DNA of 64,000 nucleotides from Paragordius varius (Eukaryota > Nematomorpha): NCBI GenBank assembly GCA_964247055.1, contig OZ176053.1, forward strand, positions 4,774,001 to 4,838,000, read 5' to 3'. A program made the translations under genes and the position numbers. Of this stretch, positions 1 through 35,519 are shown piece by piece (the first letter of the stretch is position 1; each line of letters opens with the position of its first letter). The notes under the pieces were generated by a model, which worked only from the letters and a program-made list of their open reading frames with translations, had not been told where the DNA came from and ran no database searches.

Positions 1-430
1 TTATAAGTTTTTTATTCCACTGCCGTATGTACAGAATATCACCAATCGTATTGTTCACATTTTAAAGCAATTTGACATTGGAGTGGGGTTTAAACCAGGT
101 TTAAAATTAAAAACTTTTTTCTTAAATAAAAATAAATCTTAAAAATATTATCCAAGGGTGTTTAAAGTTCCATGCGAGTGTGGTAGGGTTTATATCGGCT
201 AAACCGCAAGGAAAGTTAAAACACGCCTGAATGAACACAAATATAACTTAAAAAATGGGGATTTTAAAAGTTGTATTGCATAACATTGTTGACCTTTGAC
301 AATGTTAGAATCATTAAAGATTCTCAAGGGAAACAACTTTAACCGAGAGCAATGACAAAGGATGAGTGATTTCTTGATGATTGATCCCTGAACTCTTTTG
401 TTTTCAGCTCAAAGTTGCTCCTTAAATTAT
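1..430 (+). mobile_element. Penelope-like element fragment (C-terminal GIY-YIG region), decayed
   Basis: Plus-strand translation from base 2 reads a stretch resembling the linker before the endonuclease of Penelope-like elements (FIPLPYVQNI, then VGFKPGLKLK). After a frame change near 150 it reads VFKVPCECGRVYIG, a stop, then TARKVKTRLNEHK, the core of a GIY-YIG nuclease. In-frame stops interrupt it within the YIG motif, at the expected position of an internal histidine and just after, so it is dead. The element enters from outside the window, so its 5' end is not visible. Assignment rests on the pairing of the LPYV..FKP linker with CxCG..YIG..R..EH, which is characteristic of Penelope-like elements. 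Confidence 0.75.
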
Positions 431-1025
431 TATTTTTTTCCCATTGGTAGTATCAACTTATGTCCGGTAAATTTAATAAATTCTTTGTTGTACATGGTTT
501 TAACCCTTCTCAGTGACAAAAGGTTTAACTTATTACTTAACATAAAAAAACAGCTATAAATATTTTAAAAAAAATTGTATATAAGGAACAACGATTGTTC
601 CCACATCCATTCTTATTCTTTTTAACGCTGAAGACGGACATCCTTTTTAGTGTCCGAAACCGTACACACCTATTATTTACTTATTTAATATGACACGTTT
701 TTAAATAATTTTATACTATTTACGTGTCGAAATGAATTATAATCTACATTTATTAAAAAATTCTAGTAGATTTATTAGTATAGGCTATAAATTGTGCTTC
801 CTTTTAAGTACAATCAAAACTCTTTTTTTGCGGTTCCAACCCACAATAAAGTATAATTTGAAATCAATTTTTTAGTCGGCATAAAATGTAAAAAAACATT
901 TTGGCGAAAAGAAAATATTCCACAATAACTCTAAGCAAAAACAGCCAAGCTACTTTAAAAACACGTCTACGAAATTGTTATTTTTTTCACCGATGTTTTT
1001 CAAAGGTTATTATAAAAGATATTTA
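431..1025. other. AT-rich intergenic stretch, no gene seen
   Basis: Nothing coding is visible on either strand beyond very short ORFs. It separates the Penelope-like fragment from the 3' end of the NEDD1-like gene and probably includes that gene's 3' UTR. Confidence 0.5.
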
Positions 1026-4000
1026 TCATTTTAATTTTTGATATAAATGCTGAAAAAATGGTCATAAGATTTTTCCCAATAACCAATAATAAGCACAACC
1101 ATGCAAAGATACATTTGCACAATGAGGTAACAAAAGAATCAATTAACAAAAAAGTCCCACAAAAATAGTTTGACATTACATAAGACTAGAATTTTTTGAT
1201 TAATATTACTAAACTAACTGTAATATTTTTGAAATTTAGTTCAAACCATATATAACAAAATATAATCTAAATACGTGCGTTTTTGTTTCCACAAAAAGTA
1301 TCAAACATATAAATTTATAATTTTTATAATAATATATACCTTAAGATCCGAATTTTGTTTTGTTATATCTAATTGGAGATTGGCTATTTCATTGTGCACA
1401 TATTTTTTTAGATCCTCAAAATATTGATTCATATTATTATGACCAGAATCTTCATCTTGATTCATGATATCAGATTTTGCCCAAATATCCCGTGAAGCCG
1501 CGGTTAAATTTATATCATCTCCGGCACCCGAAAAATAATTTACAATATTTTCCAAAAAATTTACATCAAGGTTCAATGGATCAATTTGGGTTACTATATC
1601 ATTCCCTTTTTTGGGGTTGTCATGGTTATTGGTATTATCACAAACAGGACTGAAATCATTAATATCAATTAAATTAGTGTTGTCTGACATTGAATTTTCA
1701 TTGAGAATGTCTTTTGGTGGTGGTATTGAATTAACGGAAATATTTTGTGTCTCAGTCATACTGATATTCATATTAGTCGTAGGTTGAATACATAAATGGT
1801 TCATCAAATCAAAATTGTTTTGTTGAGGTGGTTCAAATAAAAAATCGGTAGTACCGAAACTCAGAGGTAATGGTTTCTAAAACAATATAGTTACTTATTT
1901 TACAGTTAAAAATAAGAATGTATTGTAAACATCTCGTTTACAAGAAGCATAAACAATTTAGTTTTTTAGTATTATATATATGTCGTAAAAACAATGTGTC
2001 ATGTTCACTTAATGAAAGCATTGAGCTATTTACTTTATGAATAATAATTGACATTTTATTCTATTGATCACAGATTAACACTATAAAACTGTTGTTGAAA
2101 TATAAAATATGATAAGGCTATTTTTAGATAGTCGCCGTTTTTAGTCTCAGTTTTCTGTTATGTTATAAAATGGTTTCAAGTTTGGTTTTATTTCTTAATG
2201 TGTAAATTACAAAAATTTATTGCGCGCTACTTTTTTCTAGAAAACCTAAAAAAGATATTCATATCTAAATAAATTAAAGATTTGTCAAAAATAAAAATAT
2301 CAAAAATATAAAATATTTTACGATTTTAAAATGTTCCCACTTCGAAAACAGCTAATGGTTCCAGCTCCAAAACCCGATTCAGATAGAAAATTTACAGGTT
2401 TATTTTAAAAAAAATAAACATTACATTTTTTATAAAAATCATTGCTCATTTAGAAAAAAAATGTTTAACGTTATTAAAATCAATATTTATAACAAATAAG
2501 ATATATTCATCAAAACTTTGTATTTAACCTCTGTTTCCATAAAACTGATCCCTAAAAATTTGTGGGCTTTAAGATCAAGAGAAGAATTTGCGGAAGATAG
2601 ATATAAGTCAATTATTTTGATCGGTGTTCGATAATTGCGCATATCATAAACGAGAACATAATGAAAATTATTGATATCTTTTTGAGTTGAGGCTAATATG
2701 ATAAGTGTGAAAGCATCTATGCTAAGTCCAAAATCCTTATGGATATAACCAGTTTCAAATTCACATATTTTTCTATGTTAGTTAAAATATTAATCATAGT
2801 AATTTGTGCAAACAAAATTTGAAAATTTTGTGTTCAGAAAAAGAATATACTCAATATTTATGATCAAAGCAAAATATAAAATCTGCCTAGTTTTATAAAC
2901 ACAAGATTGGTTTATTATCACAAAATTTACAAGGTAATGATGCCAGTATATAAAAAATTATCTTGTAATATACAGTAAGATATTTAAATGATTATTGCGA
3001 AAAAACAAATGAATATCCAAATGAAAAAAAATGAGCAGTACATGGTTAAAAATTATGTTAAATGTGAGGTAATACAACACATATACACCATATACGACCC
3101 TTAATAAATTTTCTGTTGTATCTACCGTACATTTAACATATTTTTTCTAATCATGTGCTAATCACCTTTTTATTTGGATATTCATTTGTTTTTTTCGTGA
3201 TAATCTTTTATTAATCGTACTGTATAATAATGTATTTATATCATGGTTAAAGCGGTTAAATTTTTTTAAAAAAAAACCGGGTTTGGAACTACACCGACTC
3301 TGTTTACGAAATCGTTTTTACGCTTAATAACGTAGCTAAATACGATGGTAACATAAACTCTCCCGTTATAGACAAATGTAATTATTTTTACATGGAGCTT
3401 TTAAATATGGGCAAGTTAATTTTTTAACCATAACAACAGTAATAATTTTACAGTTATTCTCATTTCAAATATCAATATTGACTAAAAGCTTGAGAAATCT
3501 ATCACATATAAGCAGCTACATAGCTGATTTTTTCCATATATACCATTTACAATTCATATTCACCCTATAAATAAATTATGTGTTGTCGGGCTAATATAAC
3601 TCATAATGAACATAAGTTATATCTAATGGCTTAGTTTATTATTTTTTTAGTATTTTAAATTTGAACAAAATTTCATTTTGTTTAAAATTAAAATAATATA
3701 AGTAATTCTTAATCTTAAAAAAGACATATTTCATTTCAGGGTGAATTTGAATTATTCAAGGATAATTTAAATTGTTCAAGGGTGAAATTGAAGTGTAAAT
3801 GGTTGATATTAACTATATTAACTAAAAAAATATTAATCGCATATATGGTATATTTGGTTTTATGTAAAATAGTCTCAATGATTATTTTAAGATTGTTTTA
3901 AAAATTTCTCTCCAAAATCATACAACTTAATTTATGAAAAAAATACTTGTTATGGACAACATCAAAACACATCACCTCTCTGTAGGTCAAAGCTAGTAAT

Positions 4001-4749
4001 AAAAAGATATTTTTGGGAGAAAATATAATTTTTATTACACCATCCATGGAAAATGTATACGATACTTTATAATCATAGTTATTTTTGAAGGTAAATATTG
4101 CGATTGAACATTTGGAATTTTCGTCATTAAGCAAAACGGCAAATTTATTATCATATTTATGGAATATTATATCTTTAATATGCTAAAATTATGATTCGAA
4201 TATACTTTATTTCTATTTTCATCAAATATTTTGATATTCTTTATTTTTGCATCCCCGTACACTGCAATATAATATTCATATAAAACGAATATGAATGATT
4301 TGTGTGGGAAGATATTTATTGGAGTAGAATCAAACTGATCTATATATTTAATTATTTTACCAAATGAGTTTTTTGCACATTCAGAGATTTATCATATATA
4401 ATTATCTTATCTTTGCCCTTAACAAAAATTTTAATATCTTCAAAACATAAAATTTTAAGATCAATAATCTATTTTATATAATAATGTTAACCTCATATGA
4501 TATCTCCTTTTCATTAACGCCATGGCCTAATAGGTCCAGTATATAGATTTTATTGTTCGCTGATGCAACTTATCATTAAAATATAAAACAAATACCAACG
4601 ATTCCATCGCAAACATCATAAGCTTTTATGTCATGCTTATCACTTAAATTTTTGTAAAATAGGCTATTTTCTTTAAGAACCGTTTGTATAACAAAACCAT
4701 TATTTGTAAAACAACAAAAATTATTTTGAATATTTTGAATTTGTTCCAT
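1026..4749 (-). CDS. NEDD1: NEDD1-like WD40 protein (gamma-tubulin ring complex recruitment factor), 8 exons
   Basis: Exons (minus strand): 4749-4596, 4568-4492, 4468-4361, 4334-4206, 4182-3947, 2772-2529, 1876-1340, 1049-1026. All junctions are GT-AG and phases agree, giving about 502 residues (human NEDD1 about 660). Residues 1-316 look like a beta-propeller, with blade ends such as NKIYILD, DKIIIYD and HYVLVYDMRNYRTPIK; the last matches the family's late blade with D(L/M)R followed by (S/T)P(V/I)K. Residues 317-467 are Asn/Asp-rich and low complexity. Residues about 468-495 (FEDLKKYVHNEIANLQLDI) match the conserved C-terminal gamma-tubulin-binding helix pattern with H..I.NLQ....KQ. Family role: targeting gamma-TuRC to centrosome and spindle. 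Introns 1-4 are only 27, 23, 26 and 23 nt; intron 5 (1,174 nt) carries two MITEs. The 24-nt last exon is the least certain part. Start chosen as the first ATG, 46 bp from the divergent gene. Confidence 0.72.
2973..3222. mobile_element. MITE, Tc1/mariner-like, TA target site
   Basis: The element is flanked by TA on both sides and starts CAGTAAGATA; the reverse complement of its end starts CAGTACGATT. The two halves are inverted copies of about 110 bases (for example AACAAATGAATATCCAAAT on both arms) around a short spacer, so the whole element can fold into a hairpin. No transposase is encoded. It lies in intron 5 of the NEDD1-like gene. Confidence 0.75.
3543..3802. mobile_element. MITE family A, copy 1
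   Basis: About 260 bp beginning CCATTTACAATTCATATTCA and ending in the inverse, TGTAAATGG. Near the right end it carries repeats of the form TTGAATTGTTCAAGGGTGAA. The core (AAATAAATTATGTGTT..GGGCTAATATAACTC) is shared with copies at 6631, 13478 and 31066. The left flank is TA, the right flank TT, so the expected TA duplication is imperfect here. Within intron 5 of the NEDD1-like gene. Confidence 0.8.
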
Positions 4750-4795
4750 TTAGCGCCACATACGTTTTCGGTGTGTTCGGTTTTACTTATTTGAA
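4750..4795. promoter_or_regulatory. 46-bp interval between divergent start codons (putative bidirectional promoter)
   Basis: The start codons of the NEDD1-like gene (minus, 4749) and the helical-protein gene (plus, 4796) are separated by 46 bp containing AGCGCCACATACG. Both 5' UTRs and any core promoter must lie here or within coding sequence, unless there are unseen upstream non-coding exons. No TATA box is evident. Confidence 0.5.
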
Positions 4796-7700
4796 ATGAG
4801 TCCAGCCCTAATAATTAGAAACGAGGGTTACATCACCAATTTACAAAATATTTTAACCGATAAAAACGATTTTAAATGTAATTTACTCCAATCATATCTT
4901 AAAAATTTGTTGAAATGTGAGACTGTACATGTTGAAAAAATATTAGACACTCTACTATCCAGTTTGGTATCAGGAAAGGTATATAAATCATATATATTAG
5001 GTTGAAAATTACGAAACACATAGAATATTTATTATAATCAATTTTTTTACTGAATACTATTTTCAAATTATCCAACGCAAAAATATTTCTAAATTATTTA
5101 TTACATTACTGTCAAAGATGGGACTCTCTTCCCTTTACAAAACGAAAATTTCCTATTTATTAATTAAATGTCACCGCCATAACATATCAAAATTTATTAA
5201 ATGCATTGTGAATGAAATTAACCATTTTACCTCACAATATTTTTTGTCAACTGAAAATATACTGGCCTTATCAACGGACACCGAATTGCTTAATTTTGAT
5301 TCCATAAAATCCATATATAAAGATGGGGAAGAATATTTAAACATAAATATAATTGGTGATAGAATCGATACTTTTGTAATCCTTTTATCCGCCTGTTTAA
5401 AGTATACTTATTTTGTTTATTCATTATGTATATTATAATTCTGGGAATTTGTGTTTGCAAGATTATTTTTTTTACAAGATAGAGCAGTGGTACTCACGAA
5501 AAATTTGTAAAGGGCCACAAAACAGAATTATCTTGCTTCAAGTATACCATATAATACCGATAAAAATGTCATAGCTGTTTGACACATTTCCAGTTATTTT
5601 TACTCAAAATAAATACATCATAAAATTAAATAAATAATTCAGGACCATAAAAAACATTTTTAGGGCTGCATGTGGCCCGTGAATTGCGGTTTGAGTACCA
5701 TTGAGATAAAGTCCACTTTTTGTGTGAAAAACACGGATTGTCTAATGAAATTGCACCAAAAATATTTTATTTTCCTTTTTTTATTGGTTTTAAATACATA
5801 AATTTATTTTGCAAAAAAAAACTAAACCAATTAGTAAAAATGTGAAATACCATGTTGACACTAAAAACGTTTCATTTACAAATTTTTTTTATCAATCAGG
5901 TCTGTCCTAATTACAATGGTACGGATTATCCAAATTAAATTCTATTATTTTTTAACCAATTTGGCAGCTAAATTTATTACGATACTGTTTTTATATGTTA
6001 AATTTAGTTATGTAATTTGAGCTAAAAAATTGAATTTATATATGGTTACAAAATATTATTCCACAATAAAATACAAAATTACAAATGGCTAACTATTACA
6101 AAAAGAAAGAAAAAATTTTTATTGCATTTGCAAAATTTTTGATTGAAATTTGGTTTTACAATGGGAAAATTGAATGTTTTGATTTTTTTTAATTTTTTTC
6201 CTTAACACATACCATTTACTTTAAGACTATTCTTAAACCTATTTTAAAATTTTTACGTATTCTTTTTATTCAACCTAAACCTTTAAGTCAATATTTTTTT
6301 CATTCAGAAACCGTATATCTTTATTATTTTCTTAAAAAATATTATAATATTAATAAGATTTTAACACCTAATTATAATTTAACTTTAATGAGTTAATTGC
6401 ACGTTACAAACATTTATAAGTTAACAATATTGTTTGGGAAAAAATTGGTTCCAAACAAAAAAGTAGCTTTAGAATAGAAAATATTAATTCAAATTGAAAC
6501 AATAATGATAAATAAAAAAATATATGCAAAATTAAAGTTAAATCCAAACTTAAAAAGTGTAAGGACCAAATTGAAATGTTCAAACAAAGACTAACGTGTT
6601 CAACAACACTTTAAAAGTTCAAATTCTATACCTTTTAGAGTTCAAATTCACTTTAAAAATAAATTATGTGTTTTCGAACTAATATAACTCATTATTAATT
6701 GATATATATTGTTATGGCATAGATTATTATTTTTTCAGTATAATTTTAATTTAAAACAAATTTTTTATTTTTTAAATATATAAATATAGGTATTTTTTAA
6801 TCTTCAAAAGCATATATTATATTGGGTGAATTGAATTGTTCGAGGGTGAATTTGAATTGTTTAAGGGTGAATTCGAATTGTAAATGGTATATATATTCTT
6901 TTTACAGAGGGATGGATGATGAATACATTGAAATACCAATAAATGAAATAAACACAATTTTCACTATGCTCATACATTATTCAGTTGGAAATCTGCTCAA
7001 ATATATGGATGCTAATAATACATCTCTCCCCTTGTATCCCAAAAAATACTCAACCCTAATGTCAAATGGTCGATGTGATGCGTTAGAATTAATGTGTGAC
7101 GATGATTTCAGTCAAATCAATTATATTTTACCATCGATTGTACCATTGCTTTTTCCCCTTTCACTTTCTGTGATTGAAATGTAATTAATTCATTAAATTT
7201 GGGAAAAAATATATTTTTTCAGTAATTTTTTACCTTTATTATTTTTTTTTTAAAACCTTTGATTAGATCAAGGTCGAACATTATACCGTATTTAAAAACG
7301 TATCAGAATTACAATGTAGTCGCTTTAAACATTGCAAATACCACCTATTCAATACACTTGTTAAAATCGTATCTCAATCTTTCCGACAATACGCAATATC
7401 AAAATCTCATGAATCGCAAAATGGATGAACAAAAGATCAAATATAACCAAGTATGTCAGCGAAAAACTTTTGAATTTCACTCACAACTTTTGAAATATCT
7501 TTGCGATTATACCGTATTGATTGGAAATCAATGGAATTTGCAAGCAAACGAAATTAATACATTCATACATTATGTTGAAACTGTCAATAATTCAATAATC
7601 GTTCCAATATTATCAGAAAGTATTTTAAATGAGAATCGCATTGATACACACTCAGTTTTAACCACTAATTTTGATGAAAAGTATAATATTATGCAGTGTT

Positions 7701-8140
7701 GGTATAACCTGGTAAATGCTTTATGCTCAAACTTTAATATCGTCACCAAACATCACCAACCAATAATACCGGTAACATATATAATTTTTTATAGTTTTCT
7801 TTTATATTTATTATATGTTATTAAATAATTGGTAAAATACTTGAAATTTTTATAACACATATTTGTTTAAAAATAAAATTCAAAATTATATTAGATTTTA
7901 TTATTCAATTCAATCCTTTGATTTCTTAATTAACATTAGATGATGCTGAAAATGCTCTTTACACCGATTCACAAAGATTATATCTGTCATCATATTGGGA
8001 GGGCCGATATTAAAATATTAATCTTAACGTGTCAACTTTCATTTTTAAGGTATCATGGCCATTATACACATCCCCATATTAGAACGTCCATATTTTCTCA
8101 ACTAATGAAATTAAATTCTTGTACTGATATACAGGTATAA
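4796..8140 (+). CDS. Unidentified multi-exon helical protein (weak resemblance to UFD2/UBE4 core)
   Basis: Exons 4796-4978, 5118-5401, 6908-7180, 7267-7771 and 7940-8134 join in phase through GT-AG introns. If translation continues past 8134 it stops two codons later (8138-8140), giving about 481 residues. The start is the first ATG, 46 bp from the NEDD1-like start. The protein looks largely alpha-helical, with no signal peptide or clear membrane segment. The last exon has a segment (FLRYHGHYTHPHIRTSIF) that resembles the [K/H][N/H]P[Y/H][L/I]R signature of the Ufd2/UBE4 ubiquitin-ligase core, but no U-box follows before the antisense coiled-coil gene. It is therefore a shortened relative, a gene whose 3' exons I cannot find, or a different family. 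Intron 2 holds a hAT-like MITE and a family A MITE, the latter 20 bp from the exon 3 acceptor. Confidence 0.55.
5485..5703. mobile_element. hAT-like MITE with 8-bp target duplication, copy 1
   Basis: Ends are CAGTGGTACTCA and, inverted, CAATGGTACTCAAACCGC; the sub-terminal parts are GC-rich (GGGCCAC, GTGGCCCGTG). The flanking 8-mers are agatagag (5477-5484) and agataaag (5704-5711), one mismatch, as expected for hAT elements. No coding capacity. Located in intron 2 of the helical-protein gene. Confidence 0.75.
6631..6887. mobile_element. MITE family A, copy 2
   Basis: Left end CCTTTTAGAGTTCAAATTCA (diverged), right end inverse of CCATTTACAATTCGAATTCA; both ends are flanked by TA. The core is shared with copy 1. 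The right end is 20 bp upstream of the exon 3 acceptor at 6907 of the helical-protein gene, so the residual polypyrimidine tract (TTCTTTTTACAG) directly follows the element. Confidence 0.78.
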
Positions 8141-8405
8141 TTTTAATCATACGTATTTAAATATTTAAATAACATAAAACTTTTTTTTAAAATATTATTT
8201 TTTAATATAATACCCATTATTATCAAAGGTAAAATTAACAATTATTTTTAACATTATATATTTAATTTCCATATAAAAAGAAAATATTTCCATTTAATAA
8301 TACTTTAAGACAGGTTAAAATGTAAATCTCACCTAAAATAACATACCCATTATTTATTTATAACATAGTTAAAACGTTTCTTAATGCATATATAGTTTTT
8401 TTCTT
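8141..8405. other. AT-rich intergenic, convergent genes
   Basis: Lies between the plus-strand helical-protein gene and the 3' end of the minus-strand coiled-coil gene. No further exon for either gene was recognised here. Confidence 0.4.
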
Positions 8406-9702
8406 TCATTCTGAATCTGGTGTGCTTGGTTTTTGAGTAATTTTAACTTTAAAATGCGGTTTTGGTGAATGAGGTTGAGGACTGACACTTGCTGCGCGGG
8501 AAAAACTTTCAGTTGCTAGCTGCAATTCCTCCTTCAATCTTTTGTAATCATCCATTTTTTCTTCCAACCGTTCTTTGAGAATCTATTATCCGAGTAAAAT
8601 TGTTTAGATATAATATAGAATTTTCCACTCTAACGTGACTATAAAATATAAAAGGTTAGATTGCTATAATTTAGTGCGCCGGTGTCATTTATTTTTTTTA
8701 TCAGAATTTATATAAGTTTATTGCAGTTATTCTGGTGGTAATAGTGTGATGCAATATTAATTTCCAAAATTTGAAAATTATAATTCAAAATGTTTTAGTT
8801 TTATTATTAAGTTGTATGTTGTGGGTTGTTTAAAATATAATGTTGGTGACACATAATGTGCGTTTTATCAAATTATTTCTGTTATTTATAAAAGATTTTA
8901 TGTTTTGAAAAATACCTATAATACGTATTTAATCTGTTTTAGCATATCGGAAGTAATATATTATAGGGTGCCATTTCTAAAAAAATGGTTTTCGCATACC
9001 ATTTGTTGAAACAATCCATTAAATTTACATCAATTTTTTCCACTATTTTAATCCGATCATTCTTTTACTTTGTATTAATATATATATCACAACAACTACT
9101 TTGGGTAATTAAGAATCATTAATCTTTAAAAAGAGCTATCTTAATATTTGTTTTTTTATCAATTCAAAAATTTAATTTTATTGATATAATGTAACACAAT
9201 TTATTACCTCGTTTTCACGTTGCATACGATCCATTAAACTTTTCTTTTGCATTAGTTCGGTGTTTAATGTATCCGTATACGTTGATGTTTTATCTTTTTC
9301 GCTCATGGCAAGGGCTAAAGTTAATTCCTTATTCTCTTTAAGCATTTGCGTTAATTCTTGCTTTAGTGTTTGAACTTCATGTTCTAACATGGATGTTTTT
9401 TCACTAATCGATGTCCGATCCATTTCATATGTTTTTACTACAGTTTGAAGGGCTTCTTTTTCCCGCGACAATTCAGTATATTTGGCTTTGAGACTTTCAT
9501 TTTCACGAATAAGGTATTCAATTGCTTTCTTATTATCATTATTGTTACCAATAGATTCTTCCCTCTCGTTTGCTTTGGGTGTCTTATCATTTTTTTCTGG
9601 GTTTGTGGGAAATCCAGTTATTTGTAACTTTATAACATGATATTGTGGTGTTTGTTTAATATCTTTATTAATGAATGGCGGCGTACTGGATGTTGTATTC
9701 AT
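8406..9702 (-). CDS. Coiled-coil protein, two exons (possible TACC-like)
   Basis: Exon 1 is 9702-9208 (165 codons) and exon 2 is 8582-8406 (58 codons plus stop). The intron is GT-AG and phase 0 at both sides, joining ..MQRENE to ILKERLEEK. Total 223 residues. Residues 1-60 are polar (STPP, TPQ, PEKNDKTPKANE); about 62-200 form a heptad-rich coiled coil (ENESLKAKYTELSREKEALQ onward). The tail is Pro/Ser-rich (SPQPHSPKPHFKVKITQKP) and ends PDSE. The spacing of KY.E..RE and a later NE.LK..(Q/L)E segment resembles TACC domains, but coiled coils look alike and the protein is much shorter than known TACCs, so I do not assign a symbol. Start is the first ATG in the open frame. Confidence 0.7.
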
Positions 9703-10356
9703 TTATTGTGAGAAATTTTGTGGACAGCAAAAATATAATTTTATAAGATTGGGATCAAATTATCAACAATTAGAAATTGATATCTTAATATTTATTCTTT
9801 ATTGTTGTTTCATTGATTAAATTGATTGTTGGTAATAAAAGATTGATTTATACACGATTTTTGTTAATATTAAACATTGATATAATACGAATTCCCTTTT
9901 TTTCAATTATAGCAACCAAAATTATAATTTATTGAATCTGTGCAATGGCCAACGTTTCTCATTTAATTTGCTAGTTAATTTATATTTTATCGTGATTAGC
10001 CATAGTATTTTCAATCCATTAACTACTTTTTGTTTGTTACAAATCATTACGAGTTTTTAAGCCTACCAAATATAGATATAAAGATCTTATCAAAGGACAC
10101 TAGAGAGATACATTGGCATTACTAATTCCTTTTTTTCAATTTTGATATATTTCGTTTAACGTACAAATTTGTTAGACTATTAATCTAGTAAAAATCAATT
10201 TAAAAATGTACGAATATATAATGTATCAGTAAAAATCGAATAAATTAATTCTTATTTAATCAAAGTTTCGCACAATCAATGAAATACTCTATTTTTCTGA
10301 AAAATTGATTCTTTTTACTTAATTTATGTGAATGTCAACATTTATAGCTAAAACAG
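9703..10356. other. Divergent intergenic region, no gene resolved
   Basis: AT-rich sequence between the 5' end of the minus-strand coiled-coil gene and the first recognised exon of the plus-strand gene at 10357. The missing first exon of that gene may lie here, but no ATG exon with matching phase could be fixed. Confidence 0.35.
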
Positions 10357-10930
10357 TTTGTAAATCAATCGATAAAAGAATTGGATAATGGTGCGCATCC
10401 AAAAATAATTTGTTATCCGCAAACACAACAGTACCAAAACCTTTGTTGCAATGTTGAAGGAAACGCTTTTGTTAACACCAATACATCAGAAGGTTATTTT
10501 AATGACAAAGTCAACATGATTGTTAATAATGCGTCCACTGAGAATTCCTACTCTGACAACAATAGTGATATAGATGATGAAAAAACAGTTAGCAAAGTTT
10601 CATTAACTGATTACCAATCGGATAATTTAGCAGTTTCAAAAACATTAAACATAACGCTTGACATGAATAATACAAAGTTAAATAACATGGAAATTACAAT
10701 GGGACAGAATAGTAAAATGGAGGACGAAAATAATGTCACTAACACTATGAAGCCAAAGGATGAGATGGTGATTTGATAATTTATAAAAGTTACATGTGTT
10801 TTCAAATTTTTTGGTTGTTTTACCAAAGTTTTTTACCATTTTTATTGTATAGAAAAGTTTGCAGACGCCTAGACACATTCAAATAACTCCTGATGTCCAA
10901 CGAATTTTAGACACTATAGTATTTGAATAG
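10357..10930 (+). CDS. Unrecognised acidic/Asn-rich protein, 3' exons only
   Basis: An open exon from about 10357 (acceptor AAAACAG) to 10768 ends KPKDEM before a GTGATT donor. It joins in phase 0 to exon 10865-10930, which reads TPRHIQITPDVQRILDTIVF and ends E, stop. The small second exon has a good acceptor (TTTGCAG) and ordered, conserved-looking residues, unlike the Ser/Asn/Asp-rich first exon. No in-frame ATG exists upstream in the first exon, so the start must lie in another exon not identified. Family unknown. The donor is non-canonical beyond GT, so the junction is tentative. Confidence 0.45.
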
Positions 10931-11329
10931 GAAATCTGATAGTACACCATATATATTGAGCATAATAATGCAAGTTAACTATTTTATTTATATGTCATGG
11001 TGTATGCAACAAATTGCAATATCAATAATTTACATAACCAATTTTTTATATAATAAATAAGCTTTATATAATATTGATATGATATAATTAAATTAACCAA
11101 ATTTAGTCGAAATAGATGAGTTATTAAATAAAATAAAGGTAGACAATGAAATTTTTAGTATAGATAAATAATTTAAAATATAAGAATATTGATAAGTAAA
11201 ATTAAATTATAATTCAATTTTGATAAAATTGCAGTTATGGGGGCCTATATACAATTGATTTGAGCCATTTTTACAAATTAAAGGGCATGAATTTGTAGAA
11301 AATGTATGCGCACATAAAGCACAATATAA
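10931..11329. other. Intergenic between convergent genes
   Basis: Very AT-rich sequence between the stop of the 10357-10930 gene and the stop of the NEDD4-type gene; probably both 3' UTRs. No other feature seen. Confidence 0.4.
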
Positions 11330-35448
<24,119 letters not shown>

Positions 35449-35519
35449 GTCCAAAATACACCTAGATTGAGTATGTTTTGGTGTATGTACAACATGTTAT
35501 TTGTTAATCAGCTTATAAA

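Noticed and set aside
1305-1876. HIP1-like assignment for the exon at 1876-1340
   Set aside because: The NLIDI-like segment and coiled coil suggested it, but in-phase continuity with the upstream propeller exons and the H..I.NLQ....KQ helix fit NEDD1 better.
4335-4360. 21-nt version of NEDD1 intron 3 (acceptor at ATATAG)
   Set aside because: It puts the next exon out of frame; the acceptor five bases later (ATCAG) gives a 26-nt intron and restores phase.
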